A stretch of 64,000 bases of DNA, from the NCBI RefSeq assembly GCF_037975245.1, contig NC_092577.1:1360001-1424000 (forward strand), read 5' to 3'. Source of the stretch: Apostichopus japonicus. Taxonomy: Eukaryota > Echinodermata > Holothuroidea > Aspidochirotida > Stichopodidae. Numbering within the stretch: the stretch's first letter is position 1; every line of letters starts with the position of its first letter. A model generated the notes under the pieces. The model did no database searches. It saw only the letters and a list, made by a program, of their open reading frames with translations, and was not told the DNA's origin. Position numbers and translations under genes: made by a program. This document shows, piece by piece, positions 1 to 20,390 of this stretch.

Positions 1-126
1 AATTAAACATTCCATTTCATATATTCAGACATTAATTAAATCATGCTACATCATAAGTGCAGTAACCAATCACCCGGTCATGTTGCAAAGCACTCGCACT
101 GACAGTATCAGCAATGTGAACATGAT

Positions 127-858
127 CAGATAAAGGTTAAGAACTGTTCAAACTGTCAGCACAAGTGCTTTGAAGCATGATATGAGATAGCAGTATAGAG
201 TGATATTAGCATTAGAATCAGATAAAGGTTAGGAACTGTTCAAACTGCCAGCACAAGTGCTTTGAAGCATGATATGAGATAGCAGTATAGAGTGATATTA
301 GCATTAGAATCAGATAAAGGTTAGGAACTGTTCAAACTGCCAGCACAAGTGCTTTGAAGCATGATATGAGATAGCAGTATAGAGTGATATTAGCATTAGA
401 ATCAGATAAAGGTTAGGAATTGTTCAAACTGCCAGCACAAGTGCTTTGAAGCATGATATAAGAGGACAGTATAGAGTGATATTAGCATTAGAATCAGATA
501 AAGGTTAGGAACTGTTCAAACTGTCAGCACAAGTGCTTTGAAGCATGATATGAGATAGCAGTATAGAGTGGTATTAGCATTAGAATCAGATAAAGGTTAG
601 GAACTGTTCATACTGTCAGTACGTGTGCTTTGAAGCATGATATCAGAGGACAGTATAGAGTGATATTAGCATTAGAATCAGATAAAGGTTAGGAACTGTT
701 CAAACTGCCAGCACAAGTGCTTTGAAGCATGATATGAGATAGCAGTATAGAGTGATATTAGCATTAGAATCAGATAAAGGTTGGGAACTGTTCAAACTGC
801 CAGCACAAGTGCTTTGAAGCATGATATTGAGGGCAGTACATAGCGGTATTAGCATTGG
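127..858. repeat. 92-bp tandem repeat, about 8 copies
   Basis: CAGATAAAGG recurs at 127, 219, 311, 403, 495, 587, 679 and 771, a strict 92-bp period with a few substitutions and no indels. It lies in the amidase intron just 3' of exon h on the minus strand. There is no coding potential. Confidence 0.95.
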
Positions 859-916
859 GATAATTGTCCTAAATACAGGTACCACAAAGGAGAAAGAAAA
901 CATGTCTAGATCTCAC

Positions 917-9145
<8,229 letters not shown>

Positions 9146-9165
<20 letters not shown>

Positions 9166-9583
9166 CTGGATGGAAGGCTCTGAGTATAAATTATCTACAA
9201 AGAGACAAACAGCATAGTAGGTGTGACAAAGTAGGTACCTGGATTGAAGGCTCTGAGTATAAATTATTTACAGAGAGACAAACAGCATAGTAGGTGAGAC
9301 AAAGTAGGTACCTGGATTGAAGGCTCTGAGTATAAATTATTTACAGAGAGACAAACAGCATAGTAGGTGAGACAAAGTAGGTACCTGGATGGAAGGCTCT
9401 GAGTATAAATTATCTACAAAAAGACAAACAGCATAGTAGGTGAGACAAATTAGGTACCTGGATTGAAGGCTCTGAGTATAAATTATTTACAGAGAGACAA
9501 ACAGTATAGTAGGTGTGACAAAGTAGGTACCTGGATTGAAGGCTCTGAGTATAAATTATCTACAAAGAGACAAACAGCATAGT
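9146..9583. repeat. 73-bp tandem repeat, 6 copies, containing the exon a acceptor junction
   Basis: AGGTG(T/A)GACAAA recurs at 9146, 9219, 9292, 9365, 9438 and 9511, exactly 73 bp apart. On the minus strand every copy holds the polypyrimidine-poor acceptor ATCCAG|GTACCTAC plus the first codons of exon a. Only copy 1 (9146) continues into the coding exon. Confidence 0.95.
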
Positions 9584-11239
9584 GTTGAACCAGAATGCTA
9601 GACATTCGGCCTTGGAGATGAGCAAAAAAATATGTTAGAAATAAAATTGTTGAAGGTACAAATATTTGAATTGTGAAGGATACATTAAAGAAAGTCAAAG
9701 GGCTAAATAGAGCCACATCATTGATTGTAATTTATAATCTCGCAGAATAAAACTATTCCCTAAAAAAAAAACGAAGAAAATATGAAATATGTAAATGATT
9801 TTTCTGGTGATTGGTGACAAACAACGTAAAACTTACATTGAAGATAAAAATATTTCGCACTGCTGGTTGAGTATGGAATGCGAAAAGGGCAAACTTATTT
9901 TGTTGTATTTTTGTGTTCTAGTCTAAACTCGGATGTTGCTGCTGTTTTACCATGTTTTTATTATTATTATTTTACCAGATTTATACAGCACTCTTTTCAT
10001 GCTTAAGCATGTTCAAAGGTGCTTCACAATGACAACAAAATGACAAAACCCTTAAAATATGAATATGAAGAATAAAATTGAAACAGCTTAAATATTAATA
10101 TAAAAAAATAAATATATACAAGGAATATTAAAAACAATATAGATTTACAGTGAAATTCCTGAAAAAAAAGGTGAGTTTGAAGTGGCTAATGTTTTGGCAT
10201 CACAGATATTTATTTTGGGAGTGCATTCAATAGCTTGTATTCCGAATACATATTTGACCACAATCATTCACCATTCACCTAAGGTACGCTCTTTCTGGAC
10301 CAGAAAAAGATTACTTTGGTGTAAGCCTTGAAGTACGTCTAATGTAGATGGTGTGAGACTCTACTTATTGAGGTCAAATGCCCAGCAACGTGCGCAAATG
10401 CGGTAGCCTACCTCATGGCAGTACGTCAGTGCACTTTCTAACAGAAACTGAAGACTGTTCCGTTCATGTTCTGAACTGAACAAATAATGGTTTCCAACTA
10501 CTGCAGACCTAACGCCTGGACGTCATGCAATGCACACTGCTCACAACTCCAACGCAAAGTGTCTTTGAAGATGTTTAAGGAGATGCATAGGCTGTGAATA
10601 TCGGAAATCAAGTAAGACGAGTGTCTAGACAAAATGCCACTATGAAAGACATTTCCTTAGGTTATTACAACATAAATCATCATCCAGCCACCCCCCCCCC
10701 CCTTCCCCAAAAATGGTTGGCATGAAATGTACGTCTGTTGTGAAATTGTTAAAAACATTAGCATGCATAAGCATACTTAATTTGACCTCTGCCACTTCTT
10801 ATTTAAAGCATCCACAACCAGGAACTGAAATGGAAAATGAAAAAGGCTTCATATAAACCTCACTTCCAAATAAGTTAAGTTTTATTGCAAGACACATAAA
10901 TTATCTGGCAGTGAGAAAAGTGATGAATACATTTTTTTGGTTAGCTAGGTAGCTGTAATGCGGGAATAATTACACAATTTAACTGAATATGGTATGGCAA
11001 TACGTAGTAAATGAACATTCGCAAACTTTGGCTGAGAATTTGCTGAGCGGAACAAATGTTTCCATGAACATTTGATTTAATAAAAAAAAAAAAACGAGGG
11101 AAGATGTAGATTTGACAGGGCAGTACAAACAACTATAATGTCATATATCAAAGAACTATAAGTGAGATTGGTATAGTGTCTTTCAAAATCTTGAACTGTT
11201 TCATTCGACCAATTGCCCGTTCAACATGGATACATGGAA
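9584..11239. other. No gene recognised; short dispersed repeat at about 9957-10260
   Basis: The amidase promoter or first exon may lie here on the minus strand but I could not identify it. TTATTATTATTTTACCAG followed by TTCATGCTTAAGCATG (palindromic centre) at 9960-10020 looks like a dispersed repeat. The rest is AT-rich, with a poly-C run near 10690. Confidence 0.4.
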
Positions 11240-11389
11240 AGTGCCATTTCCGGCGATCTGGGAGGCATTTACAGCCAAAATTTTCTTGAACGCTTCGCGC
11301 CAACTCATGGTGGCGCTACGCTTAGATAGTTTGCAATGCCGAATCTACAGTTTCGCCCCTACCTTGGCAAATTCCTGGCTACGCGCCTG
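11240..11389 (-). mobile_element. hAT-like element end with core module
   Basis: Reading the minus strand from 11389: CAGGCGCGTAGCCAGGAATT, then TATCTAAGCGTAGCGCCACC, TTGGCGCGAAGCG and CCCAGATCGCCGGAAATGGC. This is the same family as 44130 and 42701. The other terminus was not found, so the limits of the whole element are unknown. Confidence 0.65.
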
Positions 11390-11640
11390 AGAGAGCCTTG
11401 AAACTTATTATCCAATTCGGTGCGATCTACAAGAAACTTCACAGTATTATGATCCTTTGTAGTCTGACCAGGTGAGAGCTTGCAAGTTAGGTTTTTGGGT
11501 TTGTTAATGAAATCCTCTGTACGATCAATGGTGCATCGGAGATTTCGGTACTTAGATTTCAGGGAAGAATACATGTTGTGGAGAACGTCGCTCTTTGAAA
11601 TAATTGATGGTAAAATTCCAGAAAGAGATGATATGAAAAA
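11390..11640 (-). pseudogene. Unrecognised open reading fragment cut by a hAT-like end
   Basis: The minus strand stays open for more than 80 codons with ordinary amino-acid composition (for example SKSDVLHNMYSSLKSKYRNL, later CKLSPGQTTKDHNTVKFLVD). It then runs straight into the hAT-like terminus at 11389. It looks like a piece of a former coding sequence, perhaps from another transposon. I do not recognise the family. Confidence 0.35.
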
Positions 11641-12350
11641 TATCAGTAGGTGCTAACCACGGTAAGAAAAAACCACAATGAAAACTTCACTTCTTTTTCA
11701 ATCCAGTTTCCTAAGCAAGCTGACATGCTTCTTTGAGGAAGACCTAACCCTTTGCTCTCCGCTCGTTTCGAACTTATGCTGCCCTTCCCAATATCTCGTT
11801 TTTCTGGTTTTCTTGGTGGGTGTGGAGACTTTCAATTGCAGCTTTTGAAGTTAATCCTGTACACTTTCTTACAGTATGATCATTCTTCAGACGAACTCTC
11901 CGGTGCCCCCTCACCTTTGGAAAATTTTCTATTGCTGAATGCCCTCAGATGCAATTTGGTGCGACAAAAGTGTACAATGGTGATGTTAATTTACTTCTAA
12001 AAACAATGTTTCCCAGGTGTAATTTTCTAAAATATTTATAAAACAGAGTTGGGATCATCTTTCTCAAGAAATTTTATTTTTCATAGGTTATAAATTTCTT
12101 ACAACCAGCCTGTAACTGCAAAATGGTGATAAACTGTAAATCCTCATGCTCATACATTTAATTTTAAAGCAGAAAACGAAAAGGTTTAGACTAGTCTACC
12201 ACTGCTATTCCTCTCGATTTTTTAAAATTACCAATCATATGATTTAGCGGATGTTCGGAAACACTTTTTGGCTCACCTTTGGGGGGGGGGCCATGGCCCC
12301 CGTTGCCCCCCGTTGGCCCCCCCCCCGTTGGATCTGCCAGTGTCCTCTTT

Positions 12351-13760
12351 ACATTTATAAGGAAATAATAAAAAATAAAGGAAATAAAAAGAAGGAGCCA
12401 CATACTATAGTACAACATGAAAAAAACTTGAACGATGGCACTGTTGTATCCTTCTTTAAATCTTAGGATCCACACGAGGTTGGGTTGGATATTATGAATG
12501 CGCTGGTGAGCGTAAGAAAACTTTCACCATCCGGTAAAAGTATAGTGCAAAAGCTTCCAAAACGTTTGAAGGATACTAATAAACTATTGTCAGAGACATT
12601 TCACGTAATACACTAACTTGAAAATGAATAATTGCACACAATTTTCCATAGTCTGTGTGCTTCATATATGAGTTCCGACCTAACAGATTTACGCCACTGG
12701 GACTATTATTTTTGCAACTGCTTGTGTTCACATTTCATTAAATCCCTTGTCTATACTTTGTAGAAAATAGTGGGGGTTCTTTTTAAAATAAATAAGACCA
12801 ATGCACCACCCTTTCAGCAGCCGGCTGTCATTGCCCTCCCAACGTCCCCCTATCCGACACCATCTATGTCACCCAAGAAAAACATACTAATACATTTATG
12901 TTGATTCCTGCGTATAACCCAATATGCAAATTCCTTGTCTAGTGTATACATTGTATTAAACTGTGGACGTTCTTTTTAAAATCAATAAGACCAAAGTACC
13001 ACCCCTTCGATTATTTACTTCTACCCTAAGGTTAATTCTCTCACCCCCCCGCCTCTCCCCATTGTGACAGTGAACATTCACGGTGTACCCTATGGCTACT
13101 ACACACAAAAGTGACGAATACTACTCTGTGACAGGAAGAAACTTCAACATTTATTTCTAGCATAGTAACGAATGTGTGACGAATGTCTAAAATTAACTGA
13201 AAAATGACATGACATAACGACGAATATGTTCAAGGGCGTAGTAACCGGGGGGGGTTTTCACCCCAGTGAAAAATATGGAGGGGCGGAAGTATCATTCCAC
13301 CCCCCCCCCCCCCGCTTCGCAAGTCAGAAAACCCCTTTTTCATTTCCAAATGAGAAAAAAATCTCATTTGGAGCACCAAATTGCATCTAAGGCCAGGTGA
13401 AAATGCAAAATTATATACAAAATGGAGTAGGTGGGTTTAAGTGTGCTATATTGCACCAAATTGCATCTGAGGCCACCTGGAAATGCAAAAAGATTCCAAA
13501 GGGGAGGGGGACACCCCCTCCCCTTAGACCCCTCCCCCAGGCCGGCCATTAGTCTTCAGCCCCCCCCCCCCCCCACTGAAAAGTACCTTCCTACGCCACT
13601 GAATATGTTAACACTAAAATTACTACTTTGTAAGAAATATAAATAAGAAAAATAAGAAGATCCTTTTTTAATTACGATACACTAATGTCAAAATGTGAAC
13701 ATCTTTAGATCTGCGCGTTTTCTCACTACGCCAGAACGGGGACGACTTGTTTGAACAATG
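12351..13760. repeat. Segmental duplication, copy 1
   Basis: From GGAAATAAAAAGAAGGAGCC onward, this block aligns through to the ACGCCAGAACGGGGACGA region with 14560-15965. Shared landmarks include CACGAGGTTGGGTTGGATAT, CATTTCACGTAATACACTAA and CGACGAATATGTT. It contains internal ~200-bp repeats (GACCAA..ACCACCC phrases) and a hAT-like insertion absent from copy 2. No protein is recognised. Confidence 0.75.
13231..13601 (+). mobile_element. hAT-like MITE, 371 bp, with 8-bp target duplication
   Basis: The element starts CAAGGGCGTAGTAACC and ends TTCCTACGCCACTG. It is flanked by perfect 8-bp repeats AATATGTT (13223-13230 and 13602-13609). The sister duplication reads CGACGAATATGTTTACAC at about 15729 with no insertion, so the empty site is directly visible. 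The interior is rich in G and C runs and non-coding. Confidence 0.88.
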
Positions 13761-14559
13761 AGGCGCTACTACAACAACACGCTCTCAATTTAAGAAACCC
13801 GTCATGCACTCATATAATTTGATAGAATTTTAATCAAACGTCAAATTAGTTTTAATTAGGGTATATTCTCTTACCTGCCATCGTATCGTCTTAAAATGAC
13901 ATTCAAAATGACATTCAATCTTCCGCAACACGTAATTACTGTAGTGTCGGTCTCGGGTGCAATTCAACTACTATTATAGAGAGTATACTCTAAAACCAAA
14001 AATTGTATTCTACCAATTATCACACTACACTACGGTATAACATGGAGTAACAGTTTGATCGCATTACTGTACATTTGGATCTCCAGGGGGGGGGGGGGGA
14101 GGCCGTCCCCTCTGACAGCCTTCACATGGACAAACATACACTCGCAACAGAGACATGAATATTCAGTAGATACAATTACTGAATGTTAACCCTTTGTATA
14201 CTGTACTAAAAACTCTCCTGCACAAATCGAGCAGAAATCTAAGAAATCTACACAAAATACCGAACGTAAGTTTACAGAAACTCATATATTTACCGTGCTG
14301 CTTTATACGTTCCATTCGAGCACTTAGAATGTTTGTTATAGTCTGTTTGTTATATCTTTTTATGTAATAACTTTTGTATTAGTAGATGTATTTTATATGA
14401 TATCCTATCATATTGACATTTTCTCCCCTTTTATATTAGTTATTCTTGGACTGTTTGGTATCCTATCATCTTAAAAAAAAAAAAAACTTTTATATGAGTT
14501 ATTCTTCTTGTTGAGTTGTTATATGACTCCTCTCTATAAATTTTATATGTATACTGGAA
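13761..14559. other. Spacer between duplicated blocks, no gene recognised
   Basis: AT-rich sequence with a G run near 14090 and an A run near 14473. No supported gene or element. Confidence 0.4.
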
Positions 14560-15965
14560 GGAAATAAAAAGAAGGAACAACATACTACAGTACAACTTGG
14601 AAACACTTAAACAATGGCACAGTTATTTCCTTCTTTAAATCTGAGGATTCACACGAGGTTGGGTTGGATATTATGAATGTGCCTGTGAGCGTAGGAATTT
14701 GTTTATATGTTTACTGGAAGGAAATAAAAAGAAGGAACAACATACTATAGTACAACTTGGAAACACTTGAACAATGGCACAGTTGTTGGGTTGGATATTA
14801 TGAATGTGCCTGTGAGCGTAACACAAATTTCCGTTTAAGGGGATAGTATAGTGGAATAGCTTCCCAAAGCGTTTGAAGGATACTTAGAAACTATCGTCGA
14901 TCAGAGACATTTCACGTAATACACTAACTTGAAAATGAAGAATTGCACACAATTTTCCGTAGCCTGTGTGCTTTATAAGAGTTCCGACTTAACAGATTAC
15001 GCCACTGGGACTATTATTTTTGCAACTGCATATGTTCACATTTCATCATATACATTGTCTATTGTATACCTTATAGAAAATGGTGGGGGTTCTTTAAAAT
15101 AAATAGGACCAATATATAACCCTTTCAGCAGCCGGCTCTCCTTGCCCTCCCCGTACCTCAACATCTCTCTATCCGACACCCTACATTTCACCCAAGAAAC
15201 ACATACTAAAACACTTACATCCGCCCATAACCCATACAAATTCCTTGTCTATTTTTTACATTGCAACAAAACGTGGGCGTTCTTTTTAAATTAATAAGAC
15301 CAATATACCACCATTTCAACAGCCGGCTCTCCTTGCCCTATATACCACCTCCCCTCGTCATATCCGACTCCATCCATGCCACTCAAGAAAAAACATACTA
15401 AAACACGTATGTTGATACCTGCGTATAACCCATTTCTTGTCTATTTTATACATTAAAGTAAACCGTGGACATTCTTTTGAAAATTAATAAGACCAATGTA
15501 CCACTCCTTCGATTATTTTCTTCTATCGTAAGGTTATTCCACCTAACCCCCCCCCCCCTTCCTCTCCCCATGTGACAGTGAACATTCACGATGTACCCTA
15601 TGGCTACTACACACAAAAGTGACGAATACAAGTCTGTGACAGGACGAAACTTCAAAATTTAGTTCTAGCATATAGTGACGAATGTGTGGCGAATGTCTAA
15701 AATTATCTGAAAATGATATGACATAACGACGAATATGTTTACACTAAAATTACTAGCCTACTATGTAAGAAATTTTTCGATCAGCAACAAACATGAGAAC
15801 TCAAAGTTCTATTTGTTATATTTAAAATATTGACAACTTTCGGTAAAAAAGATCCTCTTTTAGTTACGCTATACTAAAGTCAAAATATGAAAATCTTTAG
15901 AGCACGTTTTCTCAAAACTCACATTTTGAACATTCGTCACTACGCCAGAACTGGGACGAACTGTG
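14560..15965. repeat. Segmental duplication, copy 2
   Basis: This is the sister of 12351-13760. It lacks the 371-bp insertion but has a short internal repeat near 14566-14820, where GGTTGGATATTATGAATGTG occurs twice, and an extra ~200-bp unit. Confidence 0.75.
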
Positions 15966-16160
15966 TCAACAAGTTTCGTGATAAAAGGTAAATTTGATAC
16001 AGGTCTGTAGTTCTTTAGCACCTTCTTGATCTAACCCAGGCTTTTTGATAAATGGTTTTACATTGAAACGCTTGAAGCAGCATGGAACAACGGACTCAAC
16101 AAGTGATTTGTTAATAATGTTATGAGGTTTCAATAGCAAGTTAGGTATTGAGTACAGACT
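15966..16160 (-). pseudogene. LINE reverse-transcriptase fragment
   Basis: The minus strand encodes HNIINKSLVESVVPCCFKRF followed by NVKPFIKKPGLDQE. This matches the IINKSL..S.VP..FK.A.V.PLIKKP.LD block at the start of many non-LTR retrotransposon RT domains. The frame is lost directly afterwards, where KNYRPVSNLPF would be expected. It is a short dead fragment. Confidence 0.65.
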
Positions 16161-16576
16161 ACATGACTTTGATGGGGACCTTGTAAGTACATCAATTACC
16201 TTGCAATTACCTAAACTTAAACGAGACCTGAGGGTTGAAGTTTGATAGTGATTATACCTATACGTCACACGAACGGAGGGACTACATCCCCACCCTGAGC
16301 ATAATCTCCTCCCACCCAGTGGATGAATTGTCAAGGGTTCATTCCTATCAAAACTAAAAACTGAGGCGATCAAACCGTTCATGTGATGTAGAAACACTGA
16401 GATTAACCGTGTCACAATTTGTTACTAAATATCAACAAAAAAAAAAAACGTCGCAGACTTCCAGACCAAAAGTAGTATTTTCTTTCTTTCGAAATGAATT
16501 AGTTAGACGGACCGTATCCGTAATGAAATTTGGTTTGCCGATATAAAAAGGAAAATAGGGCAGTAGCAACCAGTAA

Positions 16577-16578
<2 letters not shown>

Positions 16579-16639
<61 letters not shown>

Positions 16640-16660
16640 CCTATATATATATATATATAT
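16579..16660. repeat. (TA)n tract with AGGCCT
   Basis: TA repeat interrupted once by AGGCCT at about 16636. It is mirrored by the (TA)n-AGGCCT tract at 18728-18769 across the element between them. Confidence 0.9.
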
Positions 16661-18727
16661 GGTCAATTCCATGGTGACTCGCGTGAATTTTTACTCAAAT
16701 TCCTCTCTATTTGATATCATTTAACAAATAAAGAAATTACCTGGGAGAAAAGCATTAATGTAGCAGTGAATGTACGCCTTAATGCTTACAACAGTAGAGA
16801 AAAAATATTTATACCTCAAGTATTGGGGGTGAAATTGGCGAAAAACTAAACGTGACTCGCGTGACAGTTACTATTAGCAAAAATCAGAATGCACACACAA
16901 ATGTTCGATTTCTTATGTCTTATTAAAATTTTTCCAATCACTTTTTATAATCATACCGAAGTTGAAAAATACCTCTACCTCAATTGCTATGCAACTTTGA
17001 AAAAAAGTTGTAACGCATGAAAATAACGATGAAGATGTATTGTGACTCGCGTGACAAGAAAACGTGACTCGCGTGACAAGTTCACTTTTCGGATAGTTCT
17101 AGACCAAATGCAGTAGTGAATTGAAGGTACAGATCTTGCATAGTGAAATATAACATTCATTGGTCTAGAAAGTGTCCAAGAGGTACTTCCCTTGGGAATG
17201 TCCAGATGATATTAATGTCCCCGAGTTACCTTCATGACTGCAGACAGTAGGTAATATACTGTACGGGTAGTACAGTTGTTCAGGCAATATATTTTGTAAA
17301 TTAATATTTATAACAATATTTAGTCTGTTGAAGTCACTCATTTGAAAGTTATAGAAGAAACAGATCTATCAAAATGTGATTCAAATTACCATTCTCATTT
17401 GTCATATTTGAATAAACCAAAAGTGTAATATTTGAGAAGATACATTTGCTCATAGGATTTTGGGAATGATTGAGCAGTTAAGACCTTAAGGTTGTCAAGT
17501 CATAGCACATGGAATTGCCAGATACAAATGTAGATTATGTTTTAGTATAATACTAAAAAATCAATGACATGTGCTAACTTTCCAAATGTGGTGATAAAAT
17601 AGGCATTATATTGCGAATAAATATTCATGATTTTAAATTCTGATATTTCAAATGAAATTATGATAATTAGTTGCATTATGTGTGCCCATATTATTCAAGT
17701 TGCCTAATTAAAGGGGAATGCATATATGATATCTTTAATCAGTGATTCATTCATCAAACTAGATAACATCCCTGTAATTTTCACACAGTAAATAGGTAGA
17801 AACACTATCTTGATTTGACGTGACTCGCATGACGTGACTCGCATGACATTCATAAAGGGTGATTTTCTGCAAAATTTGAATGTCTTCTGAAAAGGAAAAT
17901 TCAGTAATCCTTTTGGTATCTATGTGAAGACTTGATATTCATTATTTTGGAGTAAAACTATTGTGCAGGCAAGGAGAAAAAAAGCAAAAACAGTCAATTT
18001 TGTGACTCGCGTGACAGTAAATCGAGGGTGTTTACTGTTTTCTATTTACCACTGTTGTCTAATGCCTTGATATCAAAATAAAATTGAAGCTATTAAGTGA
18101 GCACTATGCAATAGCAAATATAATTAGTCCAACACACAGTAAATAGGTAGAAACACTATCTTGATTTGACGTGACTCGCGTGACGTGACTCGCGTGACAT
18201 TCATAAAGGGTGATTTTCCGCAAAATTTGAATATCTTCTGGAAAGGAAAATTCAGTAATCCTTTTGGTATCTATGTGAAGACTTGATATTCATTATTTGG
18301 GGTAAAACTATTGTGCAGGCAAGGAGAAAAAAAAAACAAAAACAGTAAATTTTGTGACTCGCGTGACAGTAAATGGAGGGTGTTTTCAATTCACCACTTT
18401 TGTCTAATGCCTTGATGTCGAAAAAAAATTGAAGCTATTAAGTGAGCACTATGCTATAGCAAATATAATTAGTCCAAAAGACTGATGATATCTATGATTA
18501 CTATGTACAAATCTGCACAAAATGAAATTTCACTGTATTTTTCATAATTTAGTTACAACAGGAACCATTTGTTATAACTGACCCCATAATCAAACAAATG
18601 ATGTGTCAGGGGTGAAAAAATCATTTTTAGTAACTACAAGTATTCTATTTATTGGAAACTTACACAATTTTGATGTACAATGATTTTAAATTTTTTGGTA
18701 TGATGTTGACCTTATCATGGAATTGAC
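16661..18727. mobile_element. Non-coding 2.07-kb TIR element with ten GTGACTCGCGTGAC motifs
   Basis: The ends are inverted: GGTCAATTCCATG at 16661 and CATGGAATTGACC ending at 18727, each bordered by (TA)n with AGGCCT about 20 bp away. GTGACTCGC(G/A)TGAC occurs at 16673 (13 bp), 16852, 17042, 17064, 17820, 17834, 18002, 18171, 18185 and 18354, in one orientation. Two pairs are joined head to tail. There is no reading frame of 60 codons inside. It looks like a non-autonomous DNA element of a family I do not recognise. Confidence 0.65.
17782..18476. repeat. 351-bp direct duplication inside the GTGACTCGCGTGAC element
   Basis: CACACAGTAAATAGGTAGAA begins at 17782 and 18133. The two copies then match for about 345 bp, including one motif pair and one single motif each. 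Copy 1 has two GTGACTCGCATGAC variants where copy 2 has GTGACTCGCGTGAC. Confidence 0.9.
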
Positions 18728-18741
18728 CATATATATAGGCC

Positions 18742-18769
<28 letters not shown>
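18728..18769. repeat. (TA)n tract with AGGCCT
   Basis: Right-hand counterpart of 16579-16660. Confidence 0.9.
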
Positions 18770-18772
<3 letters not shown>

Positions 18773-18869
18773 TATCACGAAGCGCTCGAACAATTTTGGG
18801 GATGAAAGTTGCTACGTGCATGCACCCAAGCAAATGTCCCCCCCCCCCCAATATTTGAAACAAATCGCC

Positions 18870-19880
18870 ACCCCTGACCACAACAGGTTTCTTGTACTAA
18901 ATGTGATAGATATATCAACATACAAAATATAACATCTGTCCTTGTCGAAATATTTTGTAAACCGTGGTTTTCACAATTTGACCCCTGGTGAACTCAAATG
19001 ACCATTGACCTCCGACCACATTAGGCGTCTCGTACTCAATGTGGTACAATTACATACCAAATAAGCGTTCTGCCCAAGCTTTCTTTACGATATTATGTGT
19101 AGGAAGGTGCGCCGGTTAGTGTAGAGAGACAGGTAAGCGGGGAGTGAAGTAAATGTTTGGCATTTGTTGACTTCAAATGACCTATGACCTCCACGAAAGC
19201 AATAACAGGCTCCTTAAATTTGATATGGTACATCTATTAACCAAATATGAGATCTGTCCAAGGTTCCTGTCTTCCAATATCATGTTTACAAGGCTTTCAA
19301 AATATGACCTGTTGTCCCCAAGTGACCTTTGACCGTGACCCCATTACAAAAGGCTAATGTACTCAATGTGGTACTTCTAAAAAAAACTAAAAAAATATGA
19401 GGTCTGCCCGTGCTTCCCTTCTTGAGATATCTTGTTAACAAGGTTTTCACAATTTGACCCCTGGTGACGACCCCAAATTACCTTTGACTCAACCACACAC
19501 AACTGGCTTCTTGTACTCAATGTGGTTCTTCTTCGACTATATATCAGGTTCTTCCCATGCTTCCCTTCTTGGGATATCGTGTTTACACGGTTTTTACGAA
19601 TTCACCCCTGGTGACCCTAAATGACCGCTACCATCCACCAAAAACAATAGGCTTCTTGTACTCAATGTGAAACTTGTACACACAAAATATAAGGTCTGCC
19701 CATGCTACCCTGCTTGAGATATCGTGTTTACAAAGTGTTCAAAATTTGGCTTCTGGTGACCTCAAATGACATTTAACCTCCACCAATATCAATAGGCTTC
19801 TTGTACACAATGTGTTACCTCTATACACCAAATATGAGATTTGCCCAAGCTTCCCTTCTTGAGATATTGTGTTTACAACC
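18870..19880. repeat. ~140-bp degenerate tandem array rich in TGACC half-sites
   Basis: Variants of CTTGTACTCAATGTGGTAC, GAGATATCGTGTTTACA and ACCCCTGGTGACCTCAAATG return about every 140-160 bp, roughly seven times. It is divergent and has no coding capacity. It shares its TGACCTTTGACC flavour with 28270-29990. Confidence 0.75.
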
Positions 19881-19964
19881 CGGGCAACACAAACGCACCC
19901 ACAAACACGCCATCATGAATGCAAAGTTTACGATTATCATCGAAACAAAAAGATGTTCTCCTAC

Positions 19965-20390
19965 TGTATTTTGCCACTTTTCCTGATACAGGAGAGCATC
20001 CTGGGGGATGATATAGACTCTAATAGGAGTATGCCACCTGAATATATACCATGGTGATGGGGTGTGTGGGTGTGTACCTATGGTGTGGGTCTAGAAATTC
20101 CAAACCGTGAAAGGGTTGTACAGGTAGATTGGGGATGGAAAGCAAGAACAATTTGGGGAGGCGTTTTGGAGGTGCAGAAGCGCACTTCACATGCAAATTT
20201 ATTGGACGTTCCCTCCCAATCCATCACACATGGGGTACCAAATATACCCAGATGGATTAGGTGGGGCATGAACCTTAATAGATGGGTTGTTGTCAGATGA
20301 AACGTGTTAAGAGTGAGGAGTGTGGATGTGGGTTAGTTTATCGCTACCCTCACATTGGGCGGTTTGAAATATAATGCAAAAGCTGAGAGT
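19965..20390. repeat. Conserved 3' flank of zinc-finger gene A
   Basis: TTTTGCCAC..TCCTGATACAGG through GTGGGTCTAGAAATTCCAAA to GGGCGGTTTGAAA.ATAATGC matches 35573-35990, and in part 52100-52400. The duplicated unit of the cluster thus includes several hundred bases beyond the finger array. Confidence 0.8.
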
